Positions 42,515 to 50,237 of a stretch of 64,000 nt of DNA are shown piece after piece. This DNA comes from Spiro-02 sp034114085 (GTDB lineage Bacteria > Spirochaetota > Spirochaetia > Sphaerochaetales > Sphaerochaetaceae). The position numbers were made by a program, and so were the translations under genes. The notes under the pieces were generated by a model that saw only the letters and a program-made list of their open reading frames with translations, had not been told where the DNA came from and made no database searches. The stretch spans positions 1-64,000 of the forward strand of contig JAXEWB010000045.1 in the NCBI GenBank assembly GCA_034114085.1. The letters are read 5' to 3'. How positions within the stretch are numbered: position 1 is the first letter of the stretch; each line of letters starts with the position of its first letter.

Positions 42515-43084
42515 TCATCCGTAGTATTTCTCAATACCGCCGAATCCAGCGACAAGGTTGTTTTCTCTTGTCTTGCGGATAAAGTTGTCGAGACGTTTCT
42601 TGAACTCCAAAGGACGATTTCTCGCCGCATCGATATAGGATATTCTTATCCGCTTGTAGGCTTGCGGTAATTTCTGATAGTTCTCCCAAGCCACTTCGTC
42701 GCTTCTGATAGCTTCGACAAGGTCTCCGGGAAACACATAAGGGGCATTGATTACTTCAAGAACGCACTCTCTGACATCCGGGTGAATCATCCCTTGGCTT
42801 TCAAGCCAGACCAGCCTCTCGATATTCGGCCTTGAGTATGCGGCGCCTTTCCTTCTCGGAGAGAACCGCTGTATCCTGTGCAATGGATCCAGGTGCTTGA
42901 TAACGCTGTCTATCCATCCAAAGCAGAGCGCTTCTTCAACTGCGTCGTTATAGGAAAGGCTCTCTTCTCCGGACCCTTTCATTGGAAACACGAACCATAT
43001 TTCATCTTTTCTCTCAAAGTTATCAGCAAGCCACTGTCTCCAAGCCCTTCTTTCGCTTGTATAAAAAGTATTGAATGGCTCCAT
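42515..43084 (-). CDS. YdeI/OmpD-associated family protein
   Basis: The 189-residue protein starts at ATG 43084. It shows E-I-W-F-V-F, S-L-S-Y-N-D-A-V-E-E-A-L-C-F-G-W-I-D-S near residues 43-65 and R-I-Q-R-F-S-P-R-R-K-G, which are the hallmarks of the YdeI (DUF1801-related) group. L-V-A-G-F near its end completes the C-terminal part. Homologues in E. coli have been linked to peptide tolerance, but a molecular function is not established. It is monocistronic here. Confidence 0.82.
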   Translation of the reverse strand: MEPFNTFYTSERRAWRQWLADNFERKDEIWFVFPMKGSGEESLSYNDAVEEALCFGWIDSVIKHLDPLHRIQRFSPRRKGAAYSRPNIERLVWLESQGMIHPDVRECVLEVINAPYVFPGDLVEAIRSDEVAWENYQKLPQAYKRIRISYIDAARNRPLEFKKRLDNFIRKTRENNLVAGFGGIEKYYG

Positions 43085-43425
43085 TGTCTCTTTTCCCCCC
43101 GTGGCCATGGTCCGATTGATACGTCAGGGTTGACGGGGAGTATGGTATCCCATCCCCCCTCGTTCGTCCATCGGTCCATGGTGATGAGTCACTGGGAAGA
43201 TGGAAGGAGATAGCCGGCGCCGTGGCGATGGGCATGGCTTTGGATATGGCTATGGAATACAACGATAGCACTTCTGAATCGGTATTTGTCCAAATGTTTT
43301 TTTCACTTGACGGTGGTTGCCCTTGGTCGCGTTTCAACTACAGAATGCTGTCCATTACACGTCTTGATATTGTAGTAGCAGGAAAAACGCCAGCAATCTC
43401 TTGTCTTTAAACAAGTTAAGAACTA
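43085..43425. other. Intergenic region upstream of YdeI and downstream of the tRNA
   Basis: No gene is supported. Short frames on both strands overlap each other without ribosome-binding sites or recognisable motifs. Confidence 0.4.
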
Positions 43426-43497
43426 AGCGAGCGAAGGGAGTCGAACCCTCATCACGAGCTTGGGAAGCTCGGGTAATAACCGCTATACGACGCTCGC
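43426..43497 (-). tRNA. tRNA-Gly(CCC)
   Basis: On the minus strand a full cloverleaf is visible: acceptor stem GCGAGCG/CGCTCGC, anticodon stem CGAGC/GCTCG with loop TTCCCAA (anticodon CCC for codon GGG), and a T arm with TTCGACT. The 3' CCA is not encoded. The gene has 72 bases. Confidence 0.95.
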
Positions 43498-43978
43498 GCA
43501 AGCAATCAGGATAATAACGCATGAGCCGGGAAAATGCAAGACACCTTGCGTCAATCGTCAAAATGTCTTTTTCGGTTCACCTTCCGTGAACCTTCGGCCT
43601 GTCTTCTGTGTGTGGGACCGACTTTGGCCTTCTCGTCAATTCGCATTTATCCAATGGTTCGCGTTTTGCGGACAAGGGGTTTCGTGCGTTTCCATAGTAA
43701 TGCAAATTCGCACTGACATGTATTTCGCAGACAGAAAGGCTGCGTGTTTCTCTCATGGCGCATGTACCCATTTGGGGCGGTTCTTCCTGTGACGGAGGTC
43801 TCTGTTTAGCATGCTGTTCGGTCTCGCCATTCTCTTCCTATGGCAACTAAACTGGTTTATCAGCAAGTCTGGAAAATATGTCGGTTTAGTAAACATCAAA
43901 ATTGTATGAGAAAAGAAAATATTATTCCATAAAGAATTGTTGGAGAGGGAAAACTGAAACTCATCGAGTTATTTTTTG
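43498..43978. other. Intergenic region between the tRNA and the first AfuABC-type operon
   Basis: I see no gene in these 480 bases. The part near 43860-43940 is AT-rich (aaaagaaaatattattcc) and may hold control sites, but I do not see a clear Fur box. Confidence 0.4.
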
Positions 43979-44007
43979 TTGACAGGTGGAATCGGGCAGT
44001 TTAGCAT
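43979..44007 (+). promoter_or_regulatory. Promoter of the first AfuABC-type operon
   Basis: TTGACA (43979-43984) and TAGCAT (44002-44007) are 17 bases apart. The start codon is 70 bases downstream. Confidence 0.65.
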
Positions 44008-44077
44008 GGAACTCGGTTCGGATGCGGGGAATGGGGATTCTCCCGTATCTATCCGACATATTTCCCAGGAGGAAAAC

Positions 44078-45145
44078 ATGAAAAAACTACTTGTTCTCTT
44101 GATGGCGTTGTTGTTGATCGCCCCCGCGTTGTTCGCTCAGGGCGGACAGGAAGCCGCTCCCGCGGCGCCGGTCGTTGAAACTCCCGCGGCCCCCGCGGTA
44201 TCCGGTGGAAGCGTCAATGCGTATACTACTTTGGAGGAACCCCTCGCGGCCAAACTGTTCCAGCTGTTCGAAGCCGAAACCGGCATCAAGGTCAATTTCG
44301 TCCGCCTCGCCGGTGGTGAATGCGTCGCCCGTCTCGAAGCCGAGTCCGCAAACCCGCAGGCGTCCATCTGGGTCGGCGGCGTGGGGCTTGACCATATCAC
44401 TGCCAAGAGCAAGGGCCTGACCACCCCGTACGTCAGCCGCTATGCTTCCAAGACGCCCGCTCAGTTCCGCGATCCCGACAACTATTACATCGGCCTGTAT
44501 GTCGGACCTCTGACGTTCGTCACCAACACCGACCGCGCCAAGGAACTTGGCATCGAGCCTCCGACGAGCTGGGCCGACCTGCTCAAGCCTGAATACAAGG
44601 GCCTGATCCGCGTCGCCAACCCGAACTCCTCCGGCACGGCCTATAACGTACTGACCACCATGCTCGATGTCCTTGGCTCTGAAGACGCCATGATCGACTA
44701 CATGAAGAAACTGGACAAGAACATCGACCAGTATACCAAGAGCGGTTCTGCTCCCGGCAAGAGCGTCGCCACCGGTGAAATCCCCGTAGCGATCGGCTAT
44801 GCCCACGACCAGGTCAAGCTCAAGGCCGCTGGTTCTCCCGTCGTGATCACCGCTCCCTCCGAAGGAACTGGCTATGAACTGGCCTCCATGTCCCTCGTCA
44901 AGGGTGGCAAGGACTCCGTGAACGCCAAGAAACTTTATGACTGGGTACTTTCCAGCCCCGTCGCCCAGCAGACCTTTACTGAGTGGTATGTGGTGCTCGT
45001 GGCCGACGGCGCAGCCAAGCACCCTGACGCCCTGTCCATCAATGAAATCAAGACCGTTGATCAGGACATGGCCTGGGACGGCGACACCGTCAACAAGACC
45101 CGCCTGCTGGATCGCTGGACCAATGAAATCGGCAACAAGAGATAA
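44078..45145 (+). CDS. AfuA/FbpA-type ABC transporter substrate-binding protein (system 1)
   Basis: The 355-residue protein starts at ATG 44078 behind aggagg, with a signal peptide ending A-L-F-A-Q and an Ala/Pro-rich spacer. The mature fold has V-N-A-Y-T-T-L-E-E-P-L at its start, S-W-A-D-L-L-K-P-E-Y-K-G and N-S-S-G-T-A-Y-N. These are features of the Fe(III)/AfuA/aminoethylphosphonate branch of binding proteins. The Tyr pairs that bind ferric iron in FbpA are not obvious, and AfuA-type proteins can bind sugar phosphates, so the ligand is open. It is followed by a stem-loop and the permease. Confidence 0.85.
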   Translation: MKKLLVLLMALLLIAPALFAQGGQEAAPAAPVVETPAAPAVSGGSVNAYTTLEEPLAAKLFQLFEAETGIKVNFVRLAGGECVARLEAESANPQASIWVGGVGLDHITAKSKGLTTPYVSRYASKTPAQFRDPDNYYIGLYVGPLTFVTNTDRAKELGIEPPTSWADLLKPEYKGLIRVANPNSSGTAYNVLTTMLDVLGSEDAMIDYMKKLDKNIDQYTKSGSAPGKSVATGEIPVAIGYAHDQVKLKAAGSPVVITAPSEGTGYELASMSLVKGGKDSVNAKKLYDWVLSSPVAQQTFTEWYVVLVADGAAKHPDALSINEIKTVDQDMAWDGDTVNKTRLLDRWTNEIGNKR

Positions 45146-45182
45146 GCGCCGGTTCCGTTGCAACTGTTAAGGTTATTTATCA

Positions 45183-45211
45183 ACCTGCGGGGAGCTGGCC
45201 TTCCCGCAGGT
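45183..45211 (+). promoter_or_regulatory. Stem-loop between binding protein and permease genes (system 1)
   Basis: acctgcggg and cccgcaggt form a perfect 9 bp stem without a strong T run. It probably gives higher binding-protein than permease expression by attenuation or 3' end protection. Confidence 0.6.
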
Positions 45212-45306
45212 CGTGTATTCTTCCAGAACGCCACCGTATGACGTAGATTGTACAACGATAGGCTTATCGCGGTGGTTCTCGCTCAACATGATAAGAGACG
45301 GACAAG

Positions 45307-47544
45307 ATGTTTACAAAGAAAAAAATCCTGCAATTCTGCCTTGCCGCCCTTGTGTTCCTCGTCGCCGATTTCTGGCTGTATCAGACGCTTTCCAGCAATT
45401 TCCAAGCCTATGCCGAAGAACGCAACTTCAATGAAATTGAGCTTTTCGCACGTACTGCGCCGGACGAACAGGATATACAGGATTACGAGCAATGGGTACC
45501 GACAGTAAAGGATATCATTCCTGGCGCGAGGGCGATGTATTTCGCCTACGATGAATCGGTATTCAATTTCGTACCGGCCACTGGTTCCCGGACAGCTATG
45601 GCCTTGTGGAATTCCTATCGCAATTCCACGGAATTCAATAAGGCGATGGAAAGCCTCTATTACCTTGAACCGATGAAGCTCCAACGGGCGTACCAGGCCG
45701 ATTATTCGTTGGATCCTGACGCTACCAGCGCCGAGCGGCTGGGCTCGCAAGTGTTCTTCGTTCCTATCGTCGATGATACGGGATACCAAGCCTCCGGTGC
45801 GATTATGATTCTTGTGCCGGACAGCGCCGTCTCAGGATTCCAGTCCCTATTGCGGACCTTGCTGATCGGCGCGGCGGTATTCTTCCTGGCGGTCATGATG
45901 GTGATCATGTTCACCCGTGACCCCATGACCGGGTTCATGGTGCTAGGCCTGTTCATCATAGTTCTGATATTCATAGCCTATCCGCTGTTTGAAGCGGTGC
46001 GGCTTTCATTCTTGAAAGATGGCCGGTTTTCATTGCAGACGTGGAGGGAATGCCTGTCCCCGACCTATCTTGTGGCGCTGTGGGGCTCCTTGAAGCTCGG
46101 CGTCCTGACTGCGTCGTTCTCGACGTTGCTTGGCTTCGCTTTTGCGTTCCTCATCGAACGGACTTCGTTCAGGCAGAAGAAGTTGATGACCACGTTGGCG
46201 ACGATGCCGGTCATTTCTCCGCCGTTTTCCCTGTCTCTGTCGATTATCCTGTTGTTCGGTAACAACGGGTTGATATCCAAGCAGCTGCTGCATCTGAATA
46301 CTTCCATCTATGGATTGGGCGGGCTGACGCTGGTCGAGGTAATCGGTATGTTCCCCATCGCGTTCCTGACGATCAGCGGCGTACTGAGGCAGATTGATTC
46401 AACGGTCGAGGATGCGTCGTTGGACTTGAGCGCCACTCGATGGCAGACTTTCAAGACGATCACATTGCCGCTGTCCGCGCCGGGTATCTTGTCCGCCTGG
46501 CTGCTGGTGTTCACCAATTCGCTCGCGGACTTCGCCAACCCGTTGCTGCTTTCCGGCGACTATCGGGTGCTGTCCACCGAAGCGTACATGCTGGTTACGG
46601 GGCGCAGCAACCTTGGCGCCGGTTCGGCACTTTCGTTCCTGTTGCTGATGCCGACGCTCACCGCATTCCTTGTCCAGCGTTTCTGGGTCTCCCGCAAGAG
46701 CTTTGTCACCGTCACCGGCAAACCGTCTACGGTATTGACCGAGCTGACCAGCAAGCCGGTGCGCCGCCTCCTTGAGGTCTTGGCTTGGGCTGTGCTTGGC
46801 TTTATCCTGGCTCTGTACCTGACGATCTTCGCCGGATGTTTCGTCAAGAACTGGGGCATTGACTATTCGTTTACCCTGGCCAACTGGGGCGAGGCTCTCA
46901 GGCGCGGCTGGACCAGCATCAGGGATACCGTGACGCTGGCCGCGATTGCCACGCCGATCGCCGGATTGCTGGCGATGATGGCCGCGATGCTCATCGTCCG
47001 TAAGAAATTTCCCGGCAAGCGTCTGCTGGAGATGCTCATCATGACCCCGTATGCGATTCCCGGTACGTTGATCGGCATCAGCTATATCTTGGCGTTCAAC
47101 AAGCCGCCAATCCTGCTGGTCGGCACTGGGGCGATCATCGTAATCAACTATGTGATTCGTGAACTGCCCGTCGGGCTTGAGAACGGCATCACCGCGTTGC
47201 ACCAGATCGATCCGTCGATTGAAGAGGCTGCGGCGGACTTGGGGGCCGATGTTCCGACCGTGTTCAGGACGATTGTCCTGCCGTTGGTTCGTCCCGCGTT
47301 CCTTTCCAGCATGTCGTATACGTTCGTCAGGTCGATGACAGCCGTCAGTGCCATCATCTTCCTGATTTCCGCTCGTTGGAATCATCTGACTGTGCTGATT
47401 TTCAATTTCTCGGAGAATCTGCGGTTCGGTCTCGCCAGCGTCTTGTCCACTGTATTGGTCGTCATCGTTCTCGGCGTGTTCGCGCTGATGCAGGTGATGG
47501 TCAAGGATGATAAGCTTACCCAGAAAACTATTTCTGCCCGCTAA
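45307..47544 (+). CDS. FbpB-type permease with extra N-terminal extracytoplasmic domain (system 1)
   Basis: The 745-residue protein is about 180 residues longer than its paralogue at 50238. The added part has a membrane helix at about 9-27, an extracytoplasmic domain at about 28-180 and a second helix at 183-203, much like a small sensor module. The rest is a fused pair of permease units. Each has an EAA loop: V-E-D-A-S-L-D-L-S-A then L-P-L-S-A-P-G, and I-E-E-A-A-A-D-L-G-A then L-P-L-V-R-P. It works with the ATPase encoded just after it. The N-terminal part could sense substrate or contact the binding protein, which is an inference. Confidence 0.85.
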   Translation: MFTKKKILQFCLAALVFLVADFWLYQTLSSNFQAYAEERNFNEIELFARTAPDEQDIQDYEQWVPTVKDIIPGARAMYFAYDESVFNFVPATGSRTAMALWNSYRNSTEFNKAMESLYYLEPMKLQRAYQADYSLDPDATSAERLGSQVFFVPIVDDTGYQASGAIMILVPDSAVSGFQSLLRTLLIGAAVFFLAVMMVIMFTRDPMTGFMVLGLFIIVLIFIAYPLFEAVRLSFLKDGRFSLQTWRECLSPTYLVALWGSLKLGVLTASFSTLLGFAFAFLIERTSFRQKKLMTTLATMPVISPPFSLSLSIILLFGNNGLISKQLLHLNTSIYGLGGLTLVEVIGMFPIAFLTISGVLRQIDSTVEDASLDLSATRWQTFKTITLPLSAPGILSAWLLVFTNSLADFANPLLLSGDYRVLSTEAYMLVTGRSNLGAGSALSFLLLMPTLTAFLVQRFWVSRKSFVTVTGKPSTVLTELTSKPVRRLLEVLAWAVLGFILALYLTIFAGCFVKNWGIDYSFTLANWGEALRRGWTSIRDTVTLAAIATPIAGLLAMMAAMLIVRKKFPGKRLLEMLIMTPYAIPGTLIGISYILAFNKPPILLVGTGAIIVINYVIRELPVGLENGITALHQIDPSIEEAAADLGADVPTVFRTIVLPLVRPAFLSSMSYTFVRSMTAVSAIIFLISARWNHLTVLIFNFSENLRFGLASVLSTVLVVIVLGVFALMQVMVKDDKLTQKTISAR

Positions 47545-47555
47545 GGTGGTATTGT

Positions 47556-48656
47556 ATGGAAAAGAAAAGTGTATCGGTAACTCTTGAGCATGTTACCAAA
47601 CGATTCAAGGATGTGAAGGGCAAGGCCGATGTAATTGCGGTCAACGATTCCAACTTTGTCATTGAGCCGGGCGAACTGGTCACTCTGCTGGGGCCTTCCG
47701 GATGCGGCAAGACGACTACGTTGCGGATGATCGCGGGCTTTGAGCTTCCCACCGAGGGAAAGATTTTCATCGGCAACGAGGATGTCACGATGCTTCCCCC
47801 GAACAAGCGTGATACCGCCACGATGTTCCAGAGCTATGGACTGTTCCCGCATATGACGGTTTTCGATAATGTCGCCTACGGTCTGAAGCTTCGCAAAGTT
47901 CCATCGGACGAAATCAAAACCCGCGTCAACGAGACGCTTGCGCTGGTCGGCCTGGCTGACTATGGCGACCGCGCTCCGTCGAAGCTTTCCGGTGGACAGC
48001 AGCAGCGCGTGGCTCTTGCCCGCAGCCTGATTGTGACTCCGTCCGTCCTGTTGCTGGACGAGCCGTTGTCCAACTTGGATGCGTTGCTGCGCGAGCAGAT
48101 GCGCGTCGAGATTCGCAAGATACAGAAGGAACTGGGAATTACCGCCGTATATGTCACCCATGACCGTATCGAGGCGATGAGCCTTTCCGACCGGGTCGTG
48201 GTCATGAAGGACGGCTACATCCGTCAGATCGGCGCACCGTCGGAAATCTATGAGGCCCCCGATTCCCGGTTCGTCGCCGGTTTCGTCGGCAAGGCGGCGT
48301 TCTTCCCAGTCCTGATCAAGGGGCACGATGGAGCGCATTGGAACTGTGAGCTTGGCGGCAAGTCCGTCGTGGTCGCCCATGCGGCCCCCAATGTAGGCGT
48401 GGGCGACGAAGCCGTCCTGATGGCCCGCCCGGAATCGCTTCGGCTGGTGGAGCCGGGCGAGGGGCATATCGATGGCAAGGTCCGCATGAACGTCTACCTC
48501 GGCAACAGCCTTGAATCGTTCATCCAGACTCCGTTCGGAGAGGTCCTGGTCCAGATCGATGATCCCCACGCCAAGAAAGTCTATCCCGAGGGCGTGGCCG
48601 TCTCCATCGGTTTTTCTCCCGACCGGGTGCGTCTTCTCAATAGCAGCGAAGAGTAG
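47556..48656 (+). CDS. FbpC/PotA-type ABC transporter ATPase (system 1)
   Basis: The 366-residue ATPase has Walker A G-P-S-G-C-G-K-T-T, signature L-S-G-G-Q-Q-Q-R, Walker B L-L-L-D-E-P and a C-terminal TOBE domain. After the H-loop His the usual Asp-Gln/Asp-Asn is T-H-D-R, a small deviation. It lies 11 bases after the permease gene and is followed by a strong terminator. Confidence 0.92.
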   Translation: MEKKSVSVTLEHVTKRFKDVKGKADVIAVNDSNFVIEPGELVTLLGPSGCGKTTTLRMIAGFELPTEGKIFIGNEDVTMLPPNKRDTATMFQSYGLFPHMTVFDNVAYGLKLRKVPSDEIKTRVNETLALVGLADYGDRAPSKLSGGQQQRVALARSLIVTPSVLLLDEPLSNLDALLREQMRVEIRKIQKELGITAVYVTHDRIEAMSLSDRVVVMKDGYIRQIGAPSEIYEAPDSRFVAGFVGKAAFFPVLIKGHDGAHWNCELGGKSVVVAHAAPNVGVGDEAVLMARPESLRLVEPGEGHIDGKVRMNVYLGNSLESFIQTPFGEVLVQIDDPHAKKVYPEGVAVSIGFSPDRVRLLNSSEE

Positions 48657-48675
48657 GGGAATCCTGTTTTTTTTC

Positions 48676-48706
48676 AAGGTCGTCGCACTTTGCGGCGGCC
48701 TTTTTT
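48676..48706 (+). terminator. Terminator of the first AfuABC-type operon
   Basis: An 11 bp stem (aaggtcgtcgc with gcggcggcctt, two wobble pairs) and loop acttt are followed by TTTTTT. Confidence 0.88.
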
Positions 48707-48843
48707 GTTTGGCGGCGTTGTTATCGGCGAGGTCGGCTTATGGACTTGCCTTTGTTCCGTTCCTCTCTCCGCAAAACAGGGCGATGATTCTGAATAATTT
48801 AAATATCTCTTTATATTATGGTATATTATATGATGTTTCTTGT

Positions 48844-48987
48844 GATGGAGTTCATTGCTAGTTGATGGCGAGTTCGTTGCTAGTTGGTTGCGAGTTCATT
48901 GCTAGTTGATGGCGAGTTCGTTGCTAGTTGATGGCGAGTTCGTTGCTAGTTGGTGGCGAGTTCGTTGCTAGTCGGTGGCGAGTTCAT
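48844..48987 (+). repeat. 22 bp tandem repeat array, about 6.5 copies
   Basis: Units start at 48844 (20 bases, 2 missing), 48864, 48886, 48908, 48930, 48952 and 48974 (partial). The consensus starts gatggcgagttc and ends gttgctagtt. Copies differ at few positions (ga/gg start, a/g in the middle, final t/c). The array fills the interval between the two importer operons, 130-270 bases before the second binding-protein gene. It could bind a regulator repeatedly or simply vary in copy number. Confidence 0.92.
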
Positions 48988-49116
48988 CACCCATCCAAGA
49001 TTTCTGAAATGAAACATTTTTGCCGCGGTTCAGCAAAATTGTTCCATAGGCAAGGTGAAAAACCATGCTACACTGATATAGACTCTGTTATGCAGGGCTA
49101 TTTTAGGAGGATTCAT

Positions 49117-50139
49117 ATGAAAAAACTGTTGGTTGCGTTACTTGTCATATTCCTGTGCGTAGCACCTGTTTTCGCCCAGGGAACGAAAGAAGACGGCGCG
49201 GCCGCCAAGGAATTGGTGGTTTATGCAAGCGTCGATGAAGCGAACGCTGTAAAAATTCTTGATGCTTTCACCGCTGATACCGGTATCAAGACGAGCTTCG
49301 TCCAGCTTTCTTCCGGTCCTGCTCTCACTAGAATCCAGGCCGAGGCGGGACGCCCGCAGGCGGACGTATGGCTTGGCGCCCCCAGCGACAACCACGTCAC
49401 CGCCAAGAACGCCGGCTTGACCATGCCGTACAAGGGTGAGTCGTTTGAAGCTCTCGGCGCGGAATTCAAAGACCCCGACGGCTACTGGAGAGGCTTCTAC
49501 ATGAACCCCCTCTGCTTCGGGGTCAATACCGTAGCCCTGCAGAAGGCTGGCGCTTCCATGCCTACCAGTTGGGCTGACCTGCTCAAGCCAGAATACAAGG
49601 GGTTGATTCAAGCGCCTACCCCCCAGTCCGCCGGAACCGCCAAAATCATGCTGTACAGCTTGATCGAGATGATGGGCGAAGACGCCGCGTTCGACTATAT
49701 GGCCAAACTGAATAAGAATATCCAGACCTACACCTCGTCCGGTACCGGTCCGTCCAAGGGCGTCAACGTAGGAGACTGCGCCATCGGCATCCAGTTCTCC
49801 CCGGCGTTCTTCCAGATGCAGGCGAACGGGCAGCCTATCGAGATCGTGTTCCCGTCCGAAGGCTTTGGCTTTGAGTTCCCCGCCGCCTCGATCCTCGCGG
49901 GAGCCAAGAACTATGAAGCGGCCAAGATTTTCATGGACTGGTTGGTCGGCAAGAAGGGACAGGACGTTCTGGAATCGACCGGAACCTATTTCTACCCCGT
50001 CATCGACGGCGCGGCGATTGATCCGATCATGCCCGCGTTCTCAACCTTGAACGTAGTGGGCATCGACCTTGCATATTACGCCGCGAACTACAACCGCTTG
50101 GTGGAACGTTGGGTGAGCGAAGTCCTGAGTGCGAAATAA
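49117..50139 (+). CDS. AfuA/FbpA-type ABC transporter substrate-binding protein (system 2)
   Basis: The 340-residue protein starts at ATG 49117 behind aggagg, with a signal peptide ending P-V-F-A-Q. It parallels the first binding protein: V-V-Y-A-S-V-D-E-A-N-A, S-W-A-D-L-L-K-P-E-Y-K-G-L-I and T-P-Q-S-A-G-T-A. It lacks the Ala/Pro spacer. Y-W-R-G-F-Y-M-N-P-L-C-F-G-V-N is close to AfuA-type proteins. The differing middle part suggests a related but distinct ligand from that of system 1. Confidence 0.87.
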   Translation: MKKLLVALLVIFLCVAPVFAQGTKEDGAAAKELVVYASVDEANAVKILDAFTADTGIKTSFVQLSSGPALTRIQAEAGRPQADVWLGAPSDNHVTAKNAGLTMPYKGESFEALGAEFKDPDGYWRGFYMNPLCFGVNTVALQKAGASMPTSWADLLKPEYKGLIQAPTPQSAGTAKIMLYSLIEMMGEDAAFDYMAKLNKNIQTYTSSGTGPSKGVNVGDCAIGIQFSPAFFQMQANGQPIEIVFPSEGFGFEFPAASILAGAKNYEAAKIFMDWLVGKKGQDVLESTGTYFYPVIDGAAIDPIMPAFSTLNVVGIDLAYYAANYNRLVERWVSEVLSAK

Positions 50140-50170
50140 TCGTCGAATGAATTGTTTTCGTGGATGAATC

Positions 50171-50193
50171 GGTGGCGGAACTGTTCCGCCACC
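50171..50193 (+). promoter_or_regulatory. Stem-loop between binding protein and permease genes (system 2)
   Basis: ggtggcggaa and ttccgccacc form a perfect 10 bp stem around ctg, followed by atagtttta. It matches in position the stem-loops at 9609 and 45183. Confidence 0.65.
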
Positions 50194-50237
50194 ATAGTTT
50201 TATTTCTGCGCCGATGTTCATGTACAAAGAGGAATCA

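Noticed and set aside
44087..45163. Long minus-strand frame opposite the first AfuA-type gene
   Set aside because: It mirrors the codon pattern of the GC-rich real gene and has the low-complexity Gly/Asp/Val look of antisense frames.
46399..47385. Long minus-strand frame opposite the FbpB-type permease gene
   Set aside because: It is Arg/Gln/Asp-rich antisense of a membrane protein gene; the permease frame has clear helices and EAA loops.
47541..48677. 378-codon minus-strand frame covering the system 1 ATPase gene
   Set aside because: The ATPase on the plus strand has all catalytic motifs; the opposite frame is its shadow.
48844..48987. Repeat array as a CRISPR
   Set aside because: The 22 bp units are contiguous without unique spacers, and no cas gene is in the window.
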